Of a DNA stretch of 64,000 nucleotides, positions 28,569 to 36,648 are shown piece by piece (the first letter of the stretch is position 1; each line of letters starts with the position of its first letter). The position numbers were made by a program, and so were the translations under genes. Under the pieces are notes generated by a model that searched no databases, had not been told where the DNA came from, and saw only the letters and a program-made list of their open reading frames with translations. The DNA lies in NCBI RefSeq assembly GCF_008831305.1, contig NZ_ML708610.1, forward strand, positions 310,001 to 374,000. Direction: 5' to 3'. The stretch is from Kocuria coralli. Lineage in GTDB: Bacteria > Actinomycetota > Actinomycetes > Actinomycetales > Micrococcaceae.

Positions 28569-28701
28569 AAAGAAGGAGCCGTGCTGTTGAGGCGCGGGAT
28601 GCTCGGGGAGGCAAGGCTTGGTGGCACGTCGCTCGTTCGGCCGGGAACCCTGCCGGCGGCGACTCGTATTCCACCTCCACCACATTGTTCGAGGAGACGC
28701 C

Positions 28702-29268
28702 ATGAAGCGCACCCGCACTCTCGTTCCCGCCGCGATCGCGATGGCACTCGGAGCCGCCGTTGTGCTCTCCGGCTGCGGGTCGCAGAGCGGAGAAGGATCC
28801 GCAGCAGATGACAACACCGTGTCTCCGGTGATCCAGGTCGCCGAGCAGAACATCGTGAGCACCTCGCGTCTGAGCGCGGCGACAGCGATGATCGCTGCGG
28901 AAGCGGCCCTCGCGCAATGTGCCTCCGATGGCCTCGGAGCGGTCTCCGTCGCCGTCGTCGATCGCCAGGGAGAGCTTCAGGCGTTCGTGAGAGGTGACAA
29001 CGCCGCCCAGCACACGGTGGACGCCTCCCGGCAGAAGGCCTATACGGCGGCCGCCTTCGGGGCCAATACCAGTGATCTGGTGGAGCGAGCCGACGAGAAC
29101 GGTCTCCACCGACTCCCCGGCACGCTGTTCATGCCGGGAGGAGTGTCCGTCAAGGCGGGGGATGCGTCCATCGCGGGTATCGGGGTGGGCGGTGCACCGT
29201 CCGGCATGGACGATCAGTCCTGCGCTGCCGCGGGTCTCTCGGCGATCGAGGACAGGATCGAGGGCTGA
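28702..29268 (+). CDS. GlcG/HbpS-domain lipoprotein
   Basis: 188 residues from ATG 28702, with GAGGAG at 28691-28696. A signal peptide ends in the lipobox LSGC. The mature part has the GlcG/HbpS fold pattern: SAATAMIAAEAALAQC, VAVVDRQGELQAFVR, then SRQKAYTAAAFGANTSDL and a final Gly-rich segment. HbpS of Streptomyces is an extracellular heme-binding protein that signals to the SenS kinase. Here a NarL-type kinase/regulator pair lies divergently upstream. HbpS is Tat-exported in Streptomyces, whereas this one appears lipid-anchored, which would keep it near the kinase. Heme binding is not proven. Confidence 0.8.
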   Translation: MKRTRTLVPAAIAMALGAAVVLSGCGSQSGEGSAADDNTVSPVIQVAEQNIVSTSRLSAATAMIAAEAALAQCASDGLGAVSVAVVDRQGELQAFVRGDNAAQHTVDASRQKAYTAAAFGANTSDLVERADENGLHRLPGTLFMPGGVSVKAGDASIAGIGVGGAPSGMDDQSCAAAGLSAIEDRIEG

Positions 29269-29272
29269 GCGG

Positions 29273-30055
29273 ATGCGACGACGGGGATTCACGCCTCACG
29301 GTGGCGTGACCGCTCTCGGAGGTGTGCTCGTACTGCTCGGCGTGCTGCTCGCGGGCTGTACGACTGCGACGAGCCCCGACCGGGATGCCCAAGCATCTCC
29401 AACGGGTACCGCGACGGAGACGAGTCTCACGGCCGAGGACATCGGAGAAGTCGACCGCGCGGCCGCGACGCTCGCTCTGCAGGATGCCGTAGCCGCGGTC
29501 GACTCCGACGCCGTGAAGAGCGCGATCGCGCGCGGTGCCGATCTGGAGGTGCGCGGTGACGGTGGGCGGACGCCATTGGTGGCCGCGACGAAAGCGGGAC
29601 ACACCCGCATCGCGCTCCTCCTCCTCGAATCAGGTGCCGACCCGGACGCAAAGGACGACATCGAGGATTCCGCGTTCCTCTACGCCGGAGCCGAGGGGCT
29701 GAACGAGATCCTCGTCGCCGCGATAGATCACGGAGCGGACGTCGCATCGACGAACCGGTTCGGCGGTACCGCGCTCATCCCGGCGTCCGAGCACGGCCAC
29801 CTGCGCACGGTCGAACTGCTGATCGAAGCGGGGGTGCCGATCGATCACATCAACAATCTGGGATGGACTGCATTGCACGAGGCCATCGTGCTGGGCAGCG
29901 GCGACGGTGATCATGTGCGGGTAGTGCGGGCGCTCCTGTCGTCCGGTGCGGATCCTGAGCTGCCCGATGGGAACGGCGTCGCCCCTCGGGATCTCGCCGT
30001 GGCTCGTGGTCACTGGCAGATCGTGGCCGAGATCGACCGGGCACTGGCCGGATGA
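29273..30055 (+). CDS. Ankyrin-repeat lipoprotein
   Basis: 260 residues from ATG 29273, 4 bp after the HbpS-like gene. The signal peptide ends in LLAGC, a lipobox. After a Thr/Ser-rich linker come about five ankyrin repeats, for example DGGRTPLVAATKAGHTRIA, FGGTALIPASEHGHLRTVE and LGWTALHEAIVLGSGDGDH. Ankyrin repeats bind proteins. Exported ankyrin proteins beside peroxide-response genes are known in other bacteria (such as AnkB beside a catalase), so a role in the same oxidative or heme response is plausible but inferred. It is probably co-transcribed with the upstream lipoprotein. Confidence 0.85.
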   Translation: MRRRGFTPHGGVTALGGVLVLLGVLLAGCTTATSPDRDAQASPTGTATETSLTAEDIGEVDRAAATLALQDAVAAVDSDAVKSAIARGADLEVRGDGGRTPLVAATKAGHTRIALLLLESGADPDAKDDIEDSAFLYAGAEGLNEILVAAIDHGADVASTNRFGGTALIPASEHGHLRTVELLIEAGVPIDHINNLGWTALHEAIVLGSGDGDHVRVVRALLSSGADPELPDGNGVAPRDLAVARGHWQIVAEIDRALAG

Positions 30056-30252
30056 CTGGCAGCGATGGTGGGTGTGAGCATGCGAAAGTCTCGTTGTCGG
30101 TGAGGAGAGCGGCGCGGTCGAGGTCATCGCGGACGACCCCGGCGGTGGCCGGTTTTGCGATGTGATCCGCATTCTGCATCAGCGCATGCACCCGACGCGG
30201 TACCTTCGATGCGGCGGCCGCTGAAGATCCTGGTCAGCTGTCTGTATGTCGC

Positions 30253-30265
30253 GTACAAGTTGTAC
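30253..30265. promoter_or_regulatory. Toxin-antitoxin autoregulatory operator candidate
   Basis: GTACAAGTTGTAC is a perfect 6-bp inverted repeat around a central G, ending 9 bp before the antitoxin ATG. Phd/YefM antitoxins repress their own operon through short palindromes at this position. The rest of the 219-bp gap from the ankyrin gene holds no feature that I can support. Confidence 0.6.
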
Positions 30266-30274
30266 GTTGTGGCT

Positions 30275-30523
30275 ATGGCTTCCGTGACCCTGTCCCAGTT
30301 CCGTGGCCGACAGAGCGACTACATCGCTCAGGCCCAGCGCGAGCCCATCGAGATCACCTCGCGTGGGACGAGTCGGCGCGCCGTCATAGTCTCCCCGGAG
30401 TTCTTCGACCGGGCGCTAGAGGTATTGGAGGACCAAGCGGATGTCCGGGCCGCGGCGGATGCGCGTGGAGAAAGCGAGCCCCCCGTGTCTCACGAGGAGC
30501 TGATGGCCGAGCTCGGCCTGTAA
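30275..30523 (+). CDS. Phd/YefM-family antitoxin
   Basis: 82 residues from ATG 30275. The N-terminal part MASVTLSQFRGRQSDYIAQ and PIEITSRGTSRRAVIVSPEFF follow the Phd/YefM DNA-binding fold. The acidic C terminus (EPPVSHEELMAELGL) is the part that wraps the toxin. The toxin gene starts 9 bp downstream. It should neutralise the RelE-type toxin and repress the operon through the palindrome at 30253. Confidence 0.85.
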   Translation: MASVTLSQFRGRQSDYIAQAQREPIEITSRGTSRRAVIVSPEFFDRALEVLEDQADVRAAADARGESEPPVSHEELMAELGL

Positions 30524-30532
30524 TCCCTCCGC

Positions 30533-30790
30533 GTGCCGTACCGCATCTCCTACAGCCGCGCCGCGGTGAAAACCTTCCGTCGCATCCATCCCCAGAACAT
30601 CCGGCGCATAAAAGACGCGATCGAGGCGCTCGCAGTCGATCCGCGTCCGGACGGGGCGATCCAGCCGGCAGGCGGAGCAGGCGAGTTGAGGATCCGCGTC
30701 GGCGACTACCGGGTCGTCTACGATCTCCACGATGACGAGCTGGTGATCCTAGTGCTGCGCGTCGCGCATCGCCGCGAGGTGTACCGATGA
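30533..30790 (+). CDS. RelE/ParE-superfamily toxin
   Basis: 85 residues from GTG 30533. The sequence has the RelE pattern: YRISYSRAAVKTFRRI, KDAIEALAVDPRPDG, then GELRIRVGDYRVVYDL, ending with VLRVAHRREVYR. Conserved basic residues in GDYRVVY and HRREVY are those expected for a ribosome-dependent mRNA interferase. It pairs with the antitoxin gene directly upstream. ParE-like gyrase inhibition is the main alternative, but the C-terminal HRxxVYR favours RelE. Confidence 0.88.
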   Translation: MPYRISYSRAAVKTFRRIHPQNIRRIKDAIEALAVDPRPDGAIQPAGGAGELRIRVGDYRVVYDLHDDELVILVLRVAHRREVYR

Positions 30791-30940
30791 TGGCCGAAGC
30801 GATCGAGACTCGTTCGGGGCAAGGGGCCTGCACTGGTCAGCGGAGCGCCGTCTTCGCACGGTCGTCCTGCAAGATTGCGCGCGGTCCGGGGAAGATCGTT
30901 CTCAGCCATCTCACGTCGTAGAAGGCGAAAGGTCGTCGCT

Positions 30941-30946
30941 TAGGCT
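30941..30946 (+). promoter_or_regulatory. Leaderless -10 for the VOC gene (TAGGCT)
   Basis: TAGGCT ends exactly 6 nt before the ATG at 30953. The 162-bp gap from the toxin gene otherwise holds no supported feature. Confidence 0.45.
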
Positions 30947-30952
30947 GGGTAC

Positions 30953-31381
30953 ATGAGCGAGCACCCTGGATCCAGTGTCGTCGGTACCGTCGTCTGCCTC
31001 CCCGTACGCGACCTGCAGGTCGCGCTGAGGTTCTACCAGGGCGTCTTCAGCATGCCGGACCTCGTCATCGAGGAGGGGATGATCACCGTCGAACTCCCCG
31101 GACTCTCGCTCTTCCTCCTCGAGGAGGAGAACTTCGCCTCATACAGCCGGAAAGCCGGTCGCGAGGTCTCCTATCCCGGTGATGCCGCGGGAACCGGCGT
31201 GATCCTCAGCTGCGCTATCGCGACCCGCGAGAACCTCGATTCCATGCTGGCGGCCGCGGTCGATCACGGTGGCGGAGTCCCGAAACCCGCCGCGATCGAC
31301 CCGGAGGTGGGGCTGTACCTCGGCTACTTCTTCGATCCCGACGGCCATCACTGGGAGCTCGCCCACTCGCAGAGGGGCTGA
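30953..31381 (+). CDS. VOC (glyoxalase/bleomycin-resistance) superfamily protein
   Basis: 142 residues with two betaalphabetabetabeta-type modules. The N-terminal strand TVVCLPVRDLQVALRFYQGVF and the end YLGYFFDPDGHHWELAHS are typical. The metal or substrate residues are not complete enough to name an enzyme. It stands alone, last in the accessory region and convergent with oleD. The sequence belongs to the uncharacterised VOC group, and I cannot say what it binds. Confidence 0.8.
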   Translation: MSEHPGSSVVGTVVCLPVRDLQVALRFYQGVFSMPDLVIEEGMITVELPGLSLFLLEEENFASYSRKAGREVSYPGDAAGTGVILSCAIATRENLDSMLAAAVDHGGGVPKPAAIDPEVGLYLGYFFDPDGHHWELAHSQRG

Positions 31382-31406
31382 GAGCTGGGCTGCGGGCCCT
31401 TAACTA

Positions 31407-31468
31407 CGACGAGTGGTCGTCCTGCTCGCCCATCAGCTCTGATAGGCGATCAGAACGACCACTCGTCG
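31407..31468. terminator. Long inverted repeat between VOC gene and oleD (bidirectional terminator candidate)
   Basis: CGACGAGTGGTCGT at 31407-31420 is the exact reverse complement of 31455-31468. The 34-nt interior contains a second nested stem (TCGCC, ATCAG, CT loop, CTGAT, GGCGA), so the whole 62-nt element can fold into one long hairpin. It lies between two converging genes, which fits a bidirectional terminator. It also marks the right edge of the accessory region. Confidence 0.6.
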
Positions 31469-31515
31469 AGAGAAGCGTCGATCTAGCCGGTCTACGCCCG
31501 AATCAGCTCACCGAA

Positions 31516-32664
31516 TCAGCTCACCTTGCGGCGGACCTTCTCCAGACGCTTCTGCCGGACCTCGGCCACCACGGGAAGAGGATTCCGGGTGTAGTAGCTC
31601 TTGAGCCGGTCCATGCCCTCTTCGATGGTCACCGCGGGTTTCCAGCCGAGGACCTCGTGAGTGCGCTTCTGGTCGAACCAGTGGGCGGTCGAGAGCTGCT
31701 CGGCCAGGAACTCGGTCATCGGAGGCTCGTCCTTCCCCGGCTTGACGGCCCAGACCTTCTCGATCGCCCTGCCGGCGAGCTTGGCGACGCCGGACGGCAC
31801 CTTCCGGGTGGGCGGAGCCACGGAACCCGCCTTGCACATGAGCGCGATGATCTCGCCGACCGGGCGGGGCTGCCCGTTGGTGACCACGAACGCCTCGCCG
31901 TGGCTGACGTCGATCCGCTCCAGGGCGCGCACGATCGCCTCGGCCGCGTTGTCGATGTAGGTGGTGTCGATCAGGGCGGCGCCGTCGTCGAGGATCGGAA
32001 GGCGGCCACGGGCGGCGCGGTCCACGATCCGCTCGACCAGCTGGGTATCGCCCGGCCCCCACACGATGTGCGGGCGGATGGCGGTCACCTTGAGGCCGGG
32101 GGAGTCCGCCTCCAGAGCCAGGAGCTCGGCAGCGGCCTTCGACCGGGCGTAGTTGCCGCGGGCGCCGTGCGGGTCGGCCGGCTCGGCGCCGTCGCCCTGG
32201 ATCGACGAGCCCTGGTGCGCCACGGAGGGCGAGGACACGAACACCACGTTGCGCACCCCGGCCAGCCGCGCCGACTCCAGGATGACGCGCGTCCCGGTCA
32301 CGTTGGTCCGCACGAACTCCTCCCACTCACCCGCGAAGGAGACCTTGGCGGCCAGGTGGACGATGTCGTCGACCCTGTCGAGGGCCTTCCCGACGGCCTC
32401 CGGATCGCTGACCGAGCCGAGGACCTGCTCGAAGCCCTCCTCCGCGGCCAGGGGAGCGGCACTGCGCTGCATGAGGCGCACGGTCCACCCGCGATCCCGC
32501 AGGAGGCGGGCCACCGCGGCGCCGAGCATCCCGGAGGCACCGGTGACGAGCACCCGGCGGCCCTCTCCCTTGAGCTCGGTGACCTTCTCCAGCTCTTCAG
32601 CCGTGGCGCGGTGGGCCCGGCGCGGAGCGTGGTCCTTGGAGGGGACGGTGGGAGTGGGGCTCAT
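31516..32664 (-). CDS. oleD: OleD, NAD(P)-dependent 2-alkyl-3-ketoacid reductase
   Basis: 382 residues. OleD is a short-chain/extended SDR enzyme that reduces the beta-keto acid made by OleA to a beta-hydroxy acid. The Rossmann motif VTGASGMLGAAVARLL is near residue 41, and the catalytic YxxxK pair is YARSK. The start ATG at 32664 overlaps the oleBC stop by 4 nt; a much longer frame upstream is only read-through of another frame inside oleBC. It is the last gene of the ole operon. The first ~35 residues are a polar extension. Confidence 0.88.
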   Translation of the reverse strand: MSPTPTVPSKDHAPRRAHRATAEELEKVTELKGEGRRVLVTGASGMLGAAVARLLRDRGWTVRLMQRSAAPLAAEEGFEQVLGSVSDPEAVGKALDRVDDIVHLAAKVSFAGEWEEFVRTNVTGTRVILESARLAGVRNVVFVSSPSVAHQGSSIQGDGAEPADPHGARGNYARSKAAAELLALEADSPGLKVTAIRPHIVWGPGDTQLVERIVDRAARGRLPILDDGAALIDTTYIDNAAEAIVRALERIDVSHGEAFVVTNGQPRPVGEIIALMCKAGSVAPPTRKVPSGVAKLAGRAIEKVWAVKPGKDEPPMTEFLAEQLSTAHWFDQKRTHEVLGWKPAVTIEEGMDRLKSYYTRNPLPVVAEVRQKRLEKVRRKVS

Positions 32665-35423
32665 GGGTTCTTGATCTTTCCCCCGCCGAGGGCGTTCGCC
32701 GCCCATTCGGCGAGCAGGGTCCGGTCGATCTTCGAGTTGTGGCGCACGTCCGTGGGGTGGCTCCGGACCACCAGCACCGCGGCGAGGTCCAGGCCCGTCG
32801 CGTCGACGACGGCGGCCCGCACCTTGGCGGCCAGCGCCGGCCGGGCCGGGCCGGAGGTCCGCGACGGCGACTGCAGTTCGCAGACGGCCACGGGCACCTG
32901 GGCGCCGCGGGGGCCTACGCCGACCACAGCGGTACGACCGATCCCCGGGACATTGTCGGCGGCGTGCTCGGCGGCCACCGGGGCCACCACGCCGTCGGCG
33001 GTGAGCAGGACATGTCCCAGGCGGCCTTCGACCCAGAGACGGCCCTTGGCGTCGAAATGCCCCACGTCGCTGGTGCAGTGCCAGCCCGGGATGCGGGTGG
33101 ACTCGTTCTCGGTCACCCACAGGCGGTCGTAGCGGTCCTTCATATGCGGGGCCTGGGCCACGATCTCCCCGAGGACGCCCGGGGTGTCGACGAGCTCGCC
33201 GGCCGGGACGCCGTCGTGATCCAGGGGGCGGATCCGGATGACGGCTCCGGGGACCGGGGTCCCCACGCACACGCCTCGTCCAGCACCCTCGACGCGAGGG
33301 GCCGAATGCGGTCCCTCGGCGGGATCGGCAGGCTGGCCGTCGACTGCGGCCTCCCGGATGGTGGCCAGATCGACGTCGGTCAGCGGCAGGCACTCGGTCA
33401 TGCCGTAGGGCGTGTGGAGCGTCGCGTTGGGCAGCAGGTCCTGCAGGTCCTCCAGCAGCGGCGGCGGCAGGGGAGCCCCCGCCGAGAGCATCAGCCGCAC
33501 CTTCGCCAGAGCCTCCCGCTGGTGCTCCGACAGCTCGCCCTGGGTGTCCAGGACGTTCTGGATCGCGGCGGGGGAGGCGAAGACGGAGGTCGCGGAGATG
33601 GCCCCGGCCGCGTCGGCGAGGGCACGGGCGGTCAGCGTGCGCGGTTTGGTGACATCCATGTCCGGGGTCACCGACGATGCCCCCATGGCCGGTGCCAGGA
33701 GGGCGAACGGGGCGAAGGCCGCGACCAGCCCGGTCCCGGGTCGCAGATCGCAGACCTCCGAGACGGCGTCCCGCATGGCCGCCATCTGGCGCTGGGTGTA
33801 GACCACGCCCTTGGCCGGCCCGGTGGAACCGGAGGTGAACAGCACCGCCGCATCGGCATCCGGGTCCAGCTCGGGAACCGGGATGGGGTCGGACTTCTCC
33901 AGGTCGGGCACGGAGTGGGTGACGCCGAGGGCCTTGGCGCGCACCGGATCCAGCGCGGTCGTGCTGATCCGGGTGCCCGGCCAGCCCAGGGCCTTGGCCG
34001 CGGCCAGCGCCTGCGGGATACCGACGAGCCAGGTCGGTGCGGCGCCCTTCAAGGCCCGGGAGAGCCCCTTGGCGCCCAGCCCCGTATCGGCGACGACGAT
34101 GACCGCGCCGATACGGAAGCACGCGTAGATCAGGGTGGTCAGGTCGGTGCCGGGAGGGACCATCAGGTTGATCCGGTCGCCGGGCCGCACGCCGATGCCG
34201 AGCAGCCCGGAGGCGATCCGATCGACGCGGGTCTCCAGCTCGGTCCATGACAGGCGCTTGCGGACGGCCGGTTCCCGGTCGTTGGTGGCCGCCCCCATGT
34301 CCGCGGTGGCCACCTCCCAGGCATGGGTCTGCTGGGCGGCGCGTTCGGCCAACCCCGCGTGGAACGGCTTGAAATCGGCGTCGTCGACGCCCCGGGGGCG
34401 GGCGGCCTGATGCCGGGCACGGTGGGTCGGCTCATCCGCGAAGGTCTCGGCCAGCCACCGCACGATGGGCTGCTCGACGGGCCGGTCCTGCGGCAGCAGA
34501 TGATTGGCGCCCTCGTACCGGTGCACCGTGGCCTGCGGCATGCGGCGGATCAGGTCCTGCAGATACCGCTCCTTGAACACAGGGTCCTGGGTGCCCCACA
34601 GGAACAGGGCGGGCACCGTCGAACCGGCCACCCACGACGCGGTGCGCTCGTACCGCGGATTCGACGGATGCCCGTCGAAGGCCGGGATATCGGCCACGAA
34701 GTTCTCGATGCCCCCACGTCGCTGCGCGCTCCGGTACGGAGCCTTGAAGGCGGCCTTGACGTCGTCGTCGATCCCCGACTCCACGAGCGATACGGAGACG
34801 TCCAGGAACGCGCTGGTCCGGGAGGTCAGCACGCCGTGCACGCCCGGTGCCAGGGCCAGGCGAAGGGGGCTGGGGATGGGGCCGCTGTCGGGGTCGTGGT
34901 AGACGGCGGTGTTCGTCATGATCGTCCCGGCGTGGGCGGACGGATGGGCCTCCGCCCAGCCCATCGAGATCAGGCCGCCCCAGTCGTGGGCCAGCGTCAC
35001 CACGGGACCGTCGTCCAGGCCCAGCGCGGCCGTCAGGTCGGTCAGGTCCTGGATCCGGTCGTCGAACCTGCGGTTCAGCCCGGTCCGCTCGGAGAAGCCC
35101 ATGTCCAGATGGTCGACGGCGACCACCCGCCACGGCCGGTCCGCCTCCGTGGCGGCCGCGATGACGTTGCGCCACAGATACGACCAGGTGGGGTTGCCGT
35201 GGACCGCCAGGACCGTTCCGGCCGGCTGCTTGCCGTCGGCCTCAAGGACCCCCAGGTTGTCCAGGACGTGCCAGCGCCGGACGCGGCCGCGAACGGGCTC
35301 GCAGCTCGCGTTCGAGGCCACGTCCACGGTCCTGGACCAGCGGGGGTCGATCCCCGGCAGGGGCGTGTCCGTGTACGGCAGGCGCGGGGCCGAGTCTTCG
35401 GTGGTGCTGGCAGAGCGGCTCAC
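32661..35423 (-). CDS. oleBC: OleBC fusion: beta-lactone decarboxylase plus beta-lactone synthetase
   Basis: 920 residues. The N-terminal ~330 are OleB, an alpha/beta-hydrolase of the haloalkane-dehalogenase type with nucleophile Asp147 in AHDWGG and His in GANHLLPQ. It turns the beta-lactone into the olefin and CO2. The remainder is OleC, an AMP-dependent ligase-like enzyme that makes the beta-lactone, with the phosphate-binding TSGSTGPAKG (about residue 530), PYGMTECLP, and TSDVGHFDAKG. The natural fusion is known from Micrococcus luteus, one reason to place this organism near it. Both ends overlap neighbours by 4 nt. Confidence 0.9.
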   Translation of the reverse strand: MSRSASTTEDSAPRLPYTDTPLPGIDPRWSRTVDVASNASCEPVRGRVRRWHVLDNLGVLEADGKQPAGTVLAVHGNPTWSYLWRNVIAAATEADRPWRVVAVDHLDMGFSERTGLNRRFDDRIQDLTDLTAALGLDDGPVVTLAHDWGGLISMGWAEAHPSAHAGTIMTNTAVYHDPDSGPIPSPLRLALAPGVHGVLTSRTSAFLDVSVSLVESGIDDDVKAAFKAPYRSAQRRGGIENFVADIPAFDGHPSNPRYERTASWVAGSTVPALFLWGTQDPVFKERYLQDLIRRMPQATVHRYEGANHLLPQDRPVEQPIVRWLAETFADEPTHRARHQAARPRGVDDADFKPFHAGLAERAAQQTHAWEVATADMGAATNDREPAVRKRLSWTELETRVDRIASGLLGIGVRPGDRINLMVPPGTDLTTLIYACFRIGAVIVVADTGLGAKGLSRALKGAAPTWLVGIPQALAAAKALGWPGTRISTTALDPVRAKALGVTHSVPDLEKSDPIPVPELDPDADAAVLFTSGSTGPAKGVVYTQRQMAAMRDAVSEVCDLRPGTGLVAAFAPFALLAPAMGASSVTPDMDVTKPRTLTARALADAAGAISATSVFASPAAIQNVLDTQGELSEHQREALAKVRLMLSAGAPLPPPLLEDLQDLLPNATLHTPYGMTECLPLTDVDLATIREAAVDGQPADPAEGPHSAPRVEGAGRGVCVGTPVPGAVIRIRPLDHDGVPAGELVDTPGVLGEIVAQAPHMKDRYDRLWVTENESTRIPGWHCTSDVGHFDAKGRLWVEGRLGHVLLTADGVVAPVAAEHAADNVPGIGRTAVVGVGPRGAQVPVAVCELQSPSRTSGPARPALAAKVRAAVVDATGLDLAAVLVVRSHPTDVRHNSKIDRTLLAEWAANALGGGKIKNP

Positions 35424-36448
35424 CAGTCGATCTCCATGAAGGTCGCGTTCAGTCCGGAACCCACGCCCATGGCCAGCACCCGGTGGCCCTCCTGGAAGGC
35501 TCCTTCGGCCTGCTGGGCCAAGGTCATGGGCAGTGCGGCGGCGGCCACGTTGCCCCAGAAGGGGAACGTGCGGGGCAGCTTGTGCGGCGGGATCCCGATG
35601 TCGTTCTCGGTCTTGTCCGTGTGCGAGGTCGAGACCTGATGAGCGATCACCCAGTCGAAGTCATCCCATTCGAAGCCCTGCGTCCGGGCCTCCTCCCACG
35701 TCTCGGTCAGCAGCCCCACGCCGTGCTTGAGCAGGCCCGCGGCATCCGTGAACATGCCGTCGAAACCTCCGATGCACAGCCCGTGGTGCTCGGTGGCCGA
35801 GCGGGTCACCGAGGTGCGGATGCGGTGGCCGTCGGGGTGGGCGTCGGCCTTGCCGACCACTGCGGCGGCGGCGCCGCAGCCCAGGGTCAGGGTGGCGAAC
35901 TCGCGGATGACGTCGGCGCGGGTGACACCCGGCTGCTGCAGGCGCTCGAAGGCCTCCCGGTGCCAGGGGGTGGGATCCTCCCCGGCCAGGACGACCGCGT
36001 AGTCGACCGCTCCGGCGTCGATCATGGTCGAGGCCACGGTGAGGCCGTTGACGAACCCCAGGCAGGCGTTGGTGATGTCGAAGTTCAGGGTGGAGCTCGG
36101 CATGCCGAGCCGGGCGTGCTCGGAGACCGACAGGGCCGGCTCGTAGCCGTCGCGCGTCACGGAGCAGTTGATCAGCAGGCCGACCTGGTCGGGCGAGACC
36201 CCGGCCTCGTCCAGCGCGGCCTGCGCGGCCTCCACAGCGCCGTCGGTGTAGTGCCTGCCAGGGGCCCAGACCCGGTGCTCCTTCACACCAGCCAGACGCT
36301 CGAGCAAGCCGGGCGGGAGCTTCAACCGCTGGAAGGTCTCCGCGAGCTTCTGATCTGCTGTCTCCGACTTGACGACCTCGTCCGCCTCGACCTTCTTGAT
36401 CGACAGGAGGGAGGCGTTGTTGTGTCGGATGATCGAGTTACCTGGCAA
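35420..36448 (-). CDS. oleA: OleA, 3-oxoacyl-ACP-synthase-III-like thiolase for olefin synthesis
   Basis: 342 residues from TTG 36448; the sequence MPGNSIIRHNNASLLS begins as OleA proteins do. OleA joins two fatty acyl-CoAs by a decarboxylation-free Claisen condensation to a 2-alkyl-3-keto acid. Active-site Cys129 lies in ITNACLGF, His in IAHQVSTSH and Asn in WGNVAAAALP, the thiolase triad. It is first in the ole operon, and its stop overlaps oleBC by 4 nt. The start codon is weak and no strong Shine-Dalgarno is seen. Confidence 0.9.
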   Translation of the reverse strand: MPGNSIIRHNNASLLSIKKVEADEVVKSETADQKLAETFQRLKLPPGLLERLAGVKEHRVWAPGRHYTDGAVEAAQAALDEAGVSPDQVGLLINCSVTRDGYEPALSVSEHARLGMPSSTLNFDITNACLGFVNGLTVASTMIDAGAVDYAVVLAGEDPTPWHREAFERLQQPGVTRADVIREFATLTLGCGAAAAVVGKADAHPDGHRIRTSVTRSATEHHGLCIGGFDGMFTDAAGLLKHGVGLLTETWEEARTQGFEWDDFDWVIAHQVSTSHTDKTENDIGIPPHKLPRTFPFWGNVAAAALPMTLAQQAEGAFQEGHRVLAMGVGSGLNATFMEIDW

Positions 36449-36489
36449 AGCACGGCGCTTTCGTAGAACGGACAGGACTAGCTGCGGTC

Positions 36490-36573
36490 AGTCTAACTAC
36501 CGGTGCCAACCCACCTGAGTTCCGCCTCCGGTGTTCTCCCCTGGCGGAGTGCCGATGCGGCTGCCGCTAGGAT
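36490..36573. promoter_or_regulatory. Divergent promoters for oleA (minus) and smc (plus)
   Basis: Minus strand TAGACT at 36495-36490 would give oleA a leader of about 35 nt. Plus strand TAGGAT at 36568-36573 would give smc about 70 nt. The 200-bp divergent gap shows no other supported element. Confidence 0.4.
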
Positions 36574-36648
36574 CTACAGGTGCGTCCCCGTGGGCGGCGA
36601 AAACGACAGCCGGCCACGCCCCCGTCGCCCCAGGAGACCTGACCGACC

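Noticed and set aside
29850-30191. Minus-strand frame of 113 codons antisense to the ankyrin gene and the following gap
   Set aside because: Most of it is the opposite strand of a well-supported lipoprotein, and the part in the gap matches no family that I recognise.
34323-35639. Long plus-strand frames antisense to oleBC and oleA
   Set aside because: They are reading-frame shadows of high-GC genes; the minus strand has clear catalytic motifs and 4-nt overlaps.
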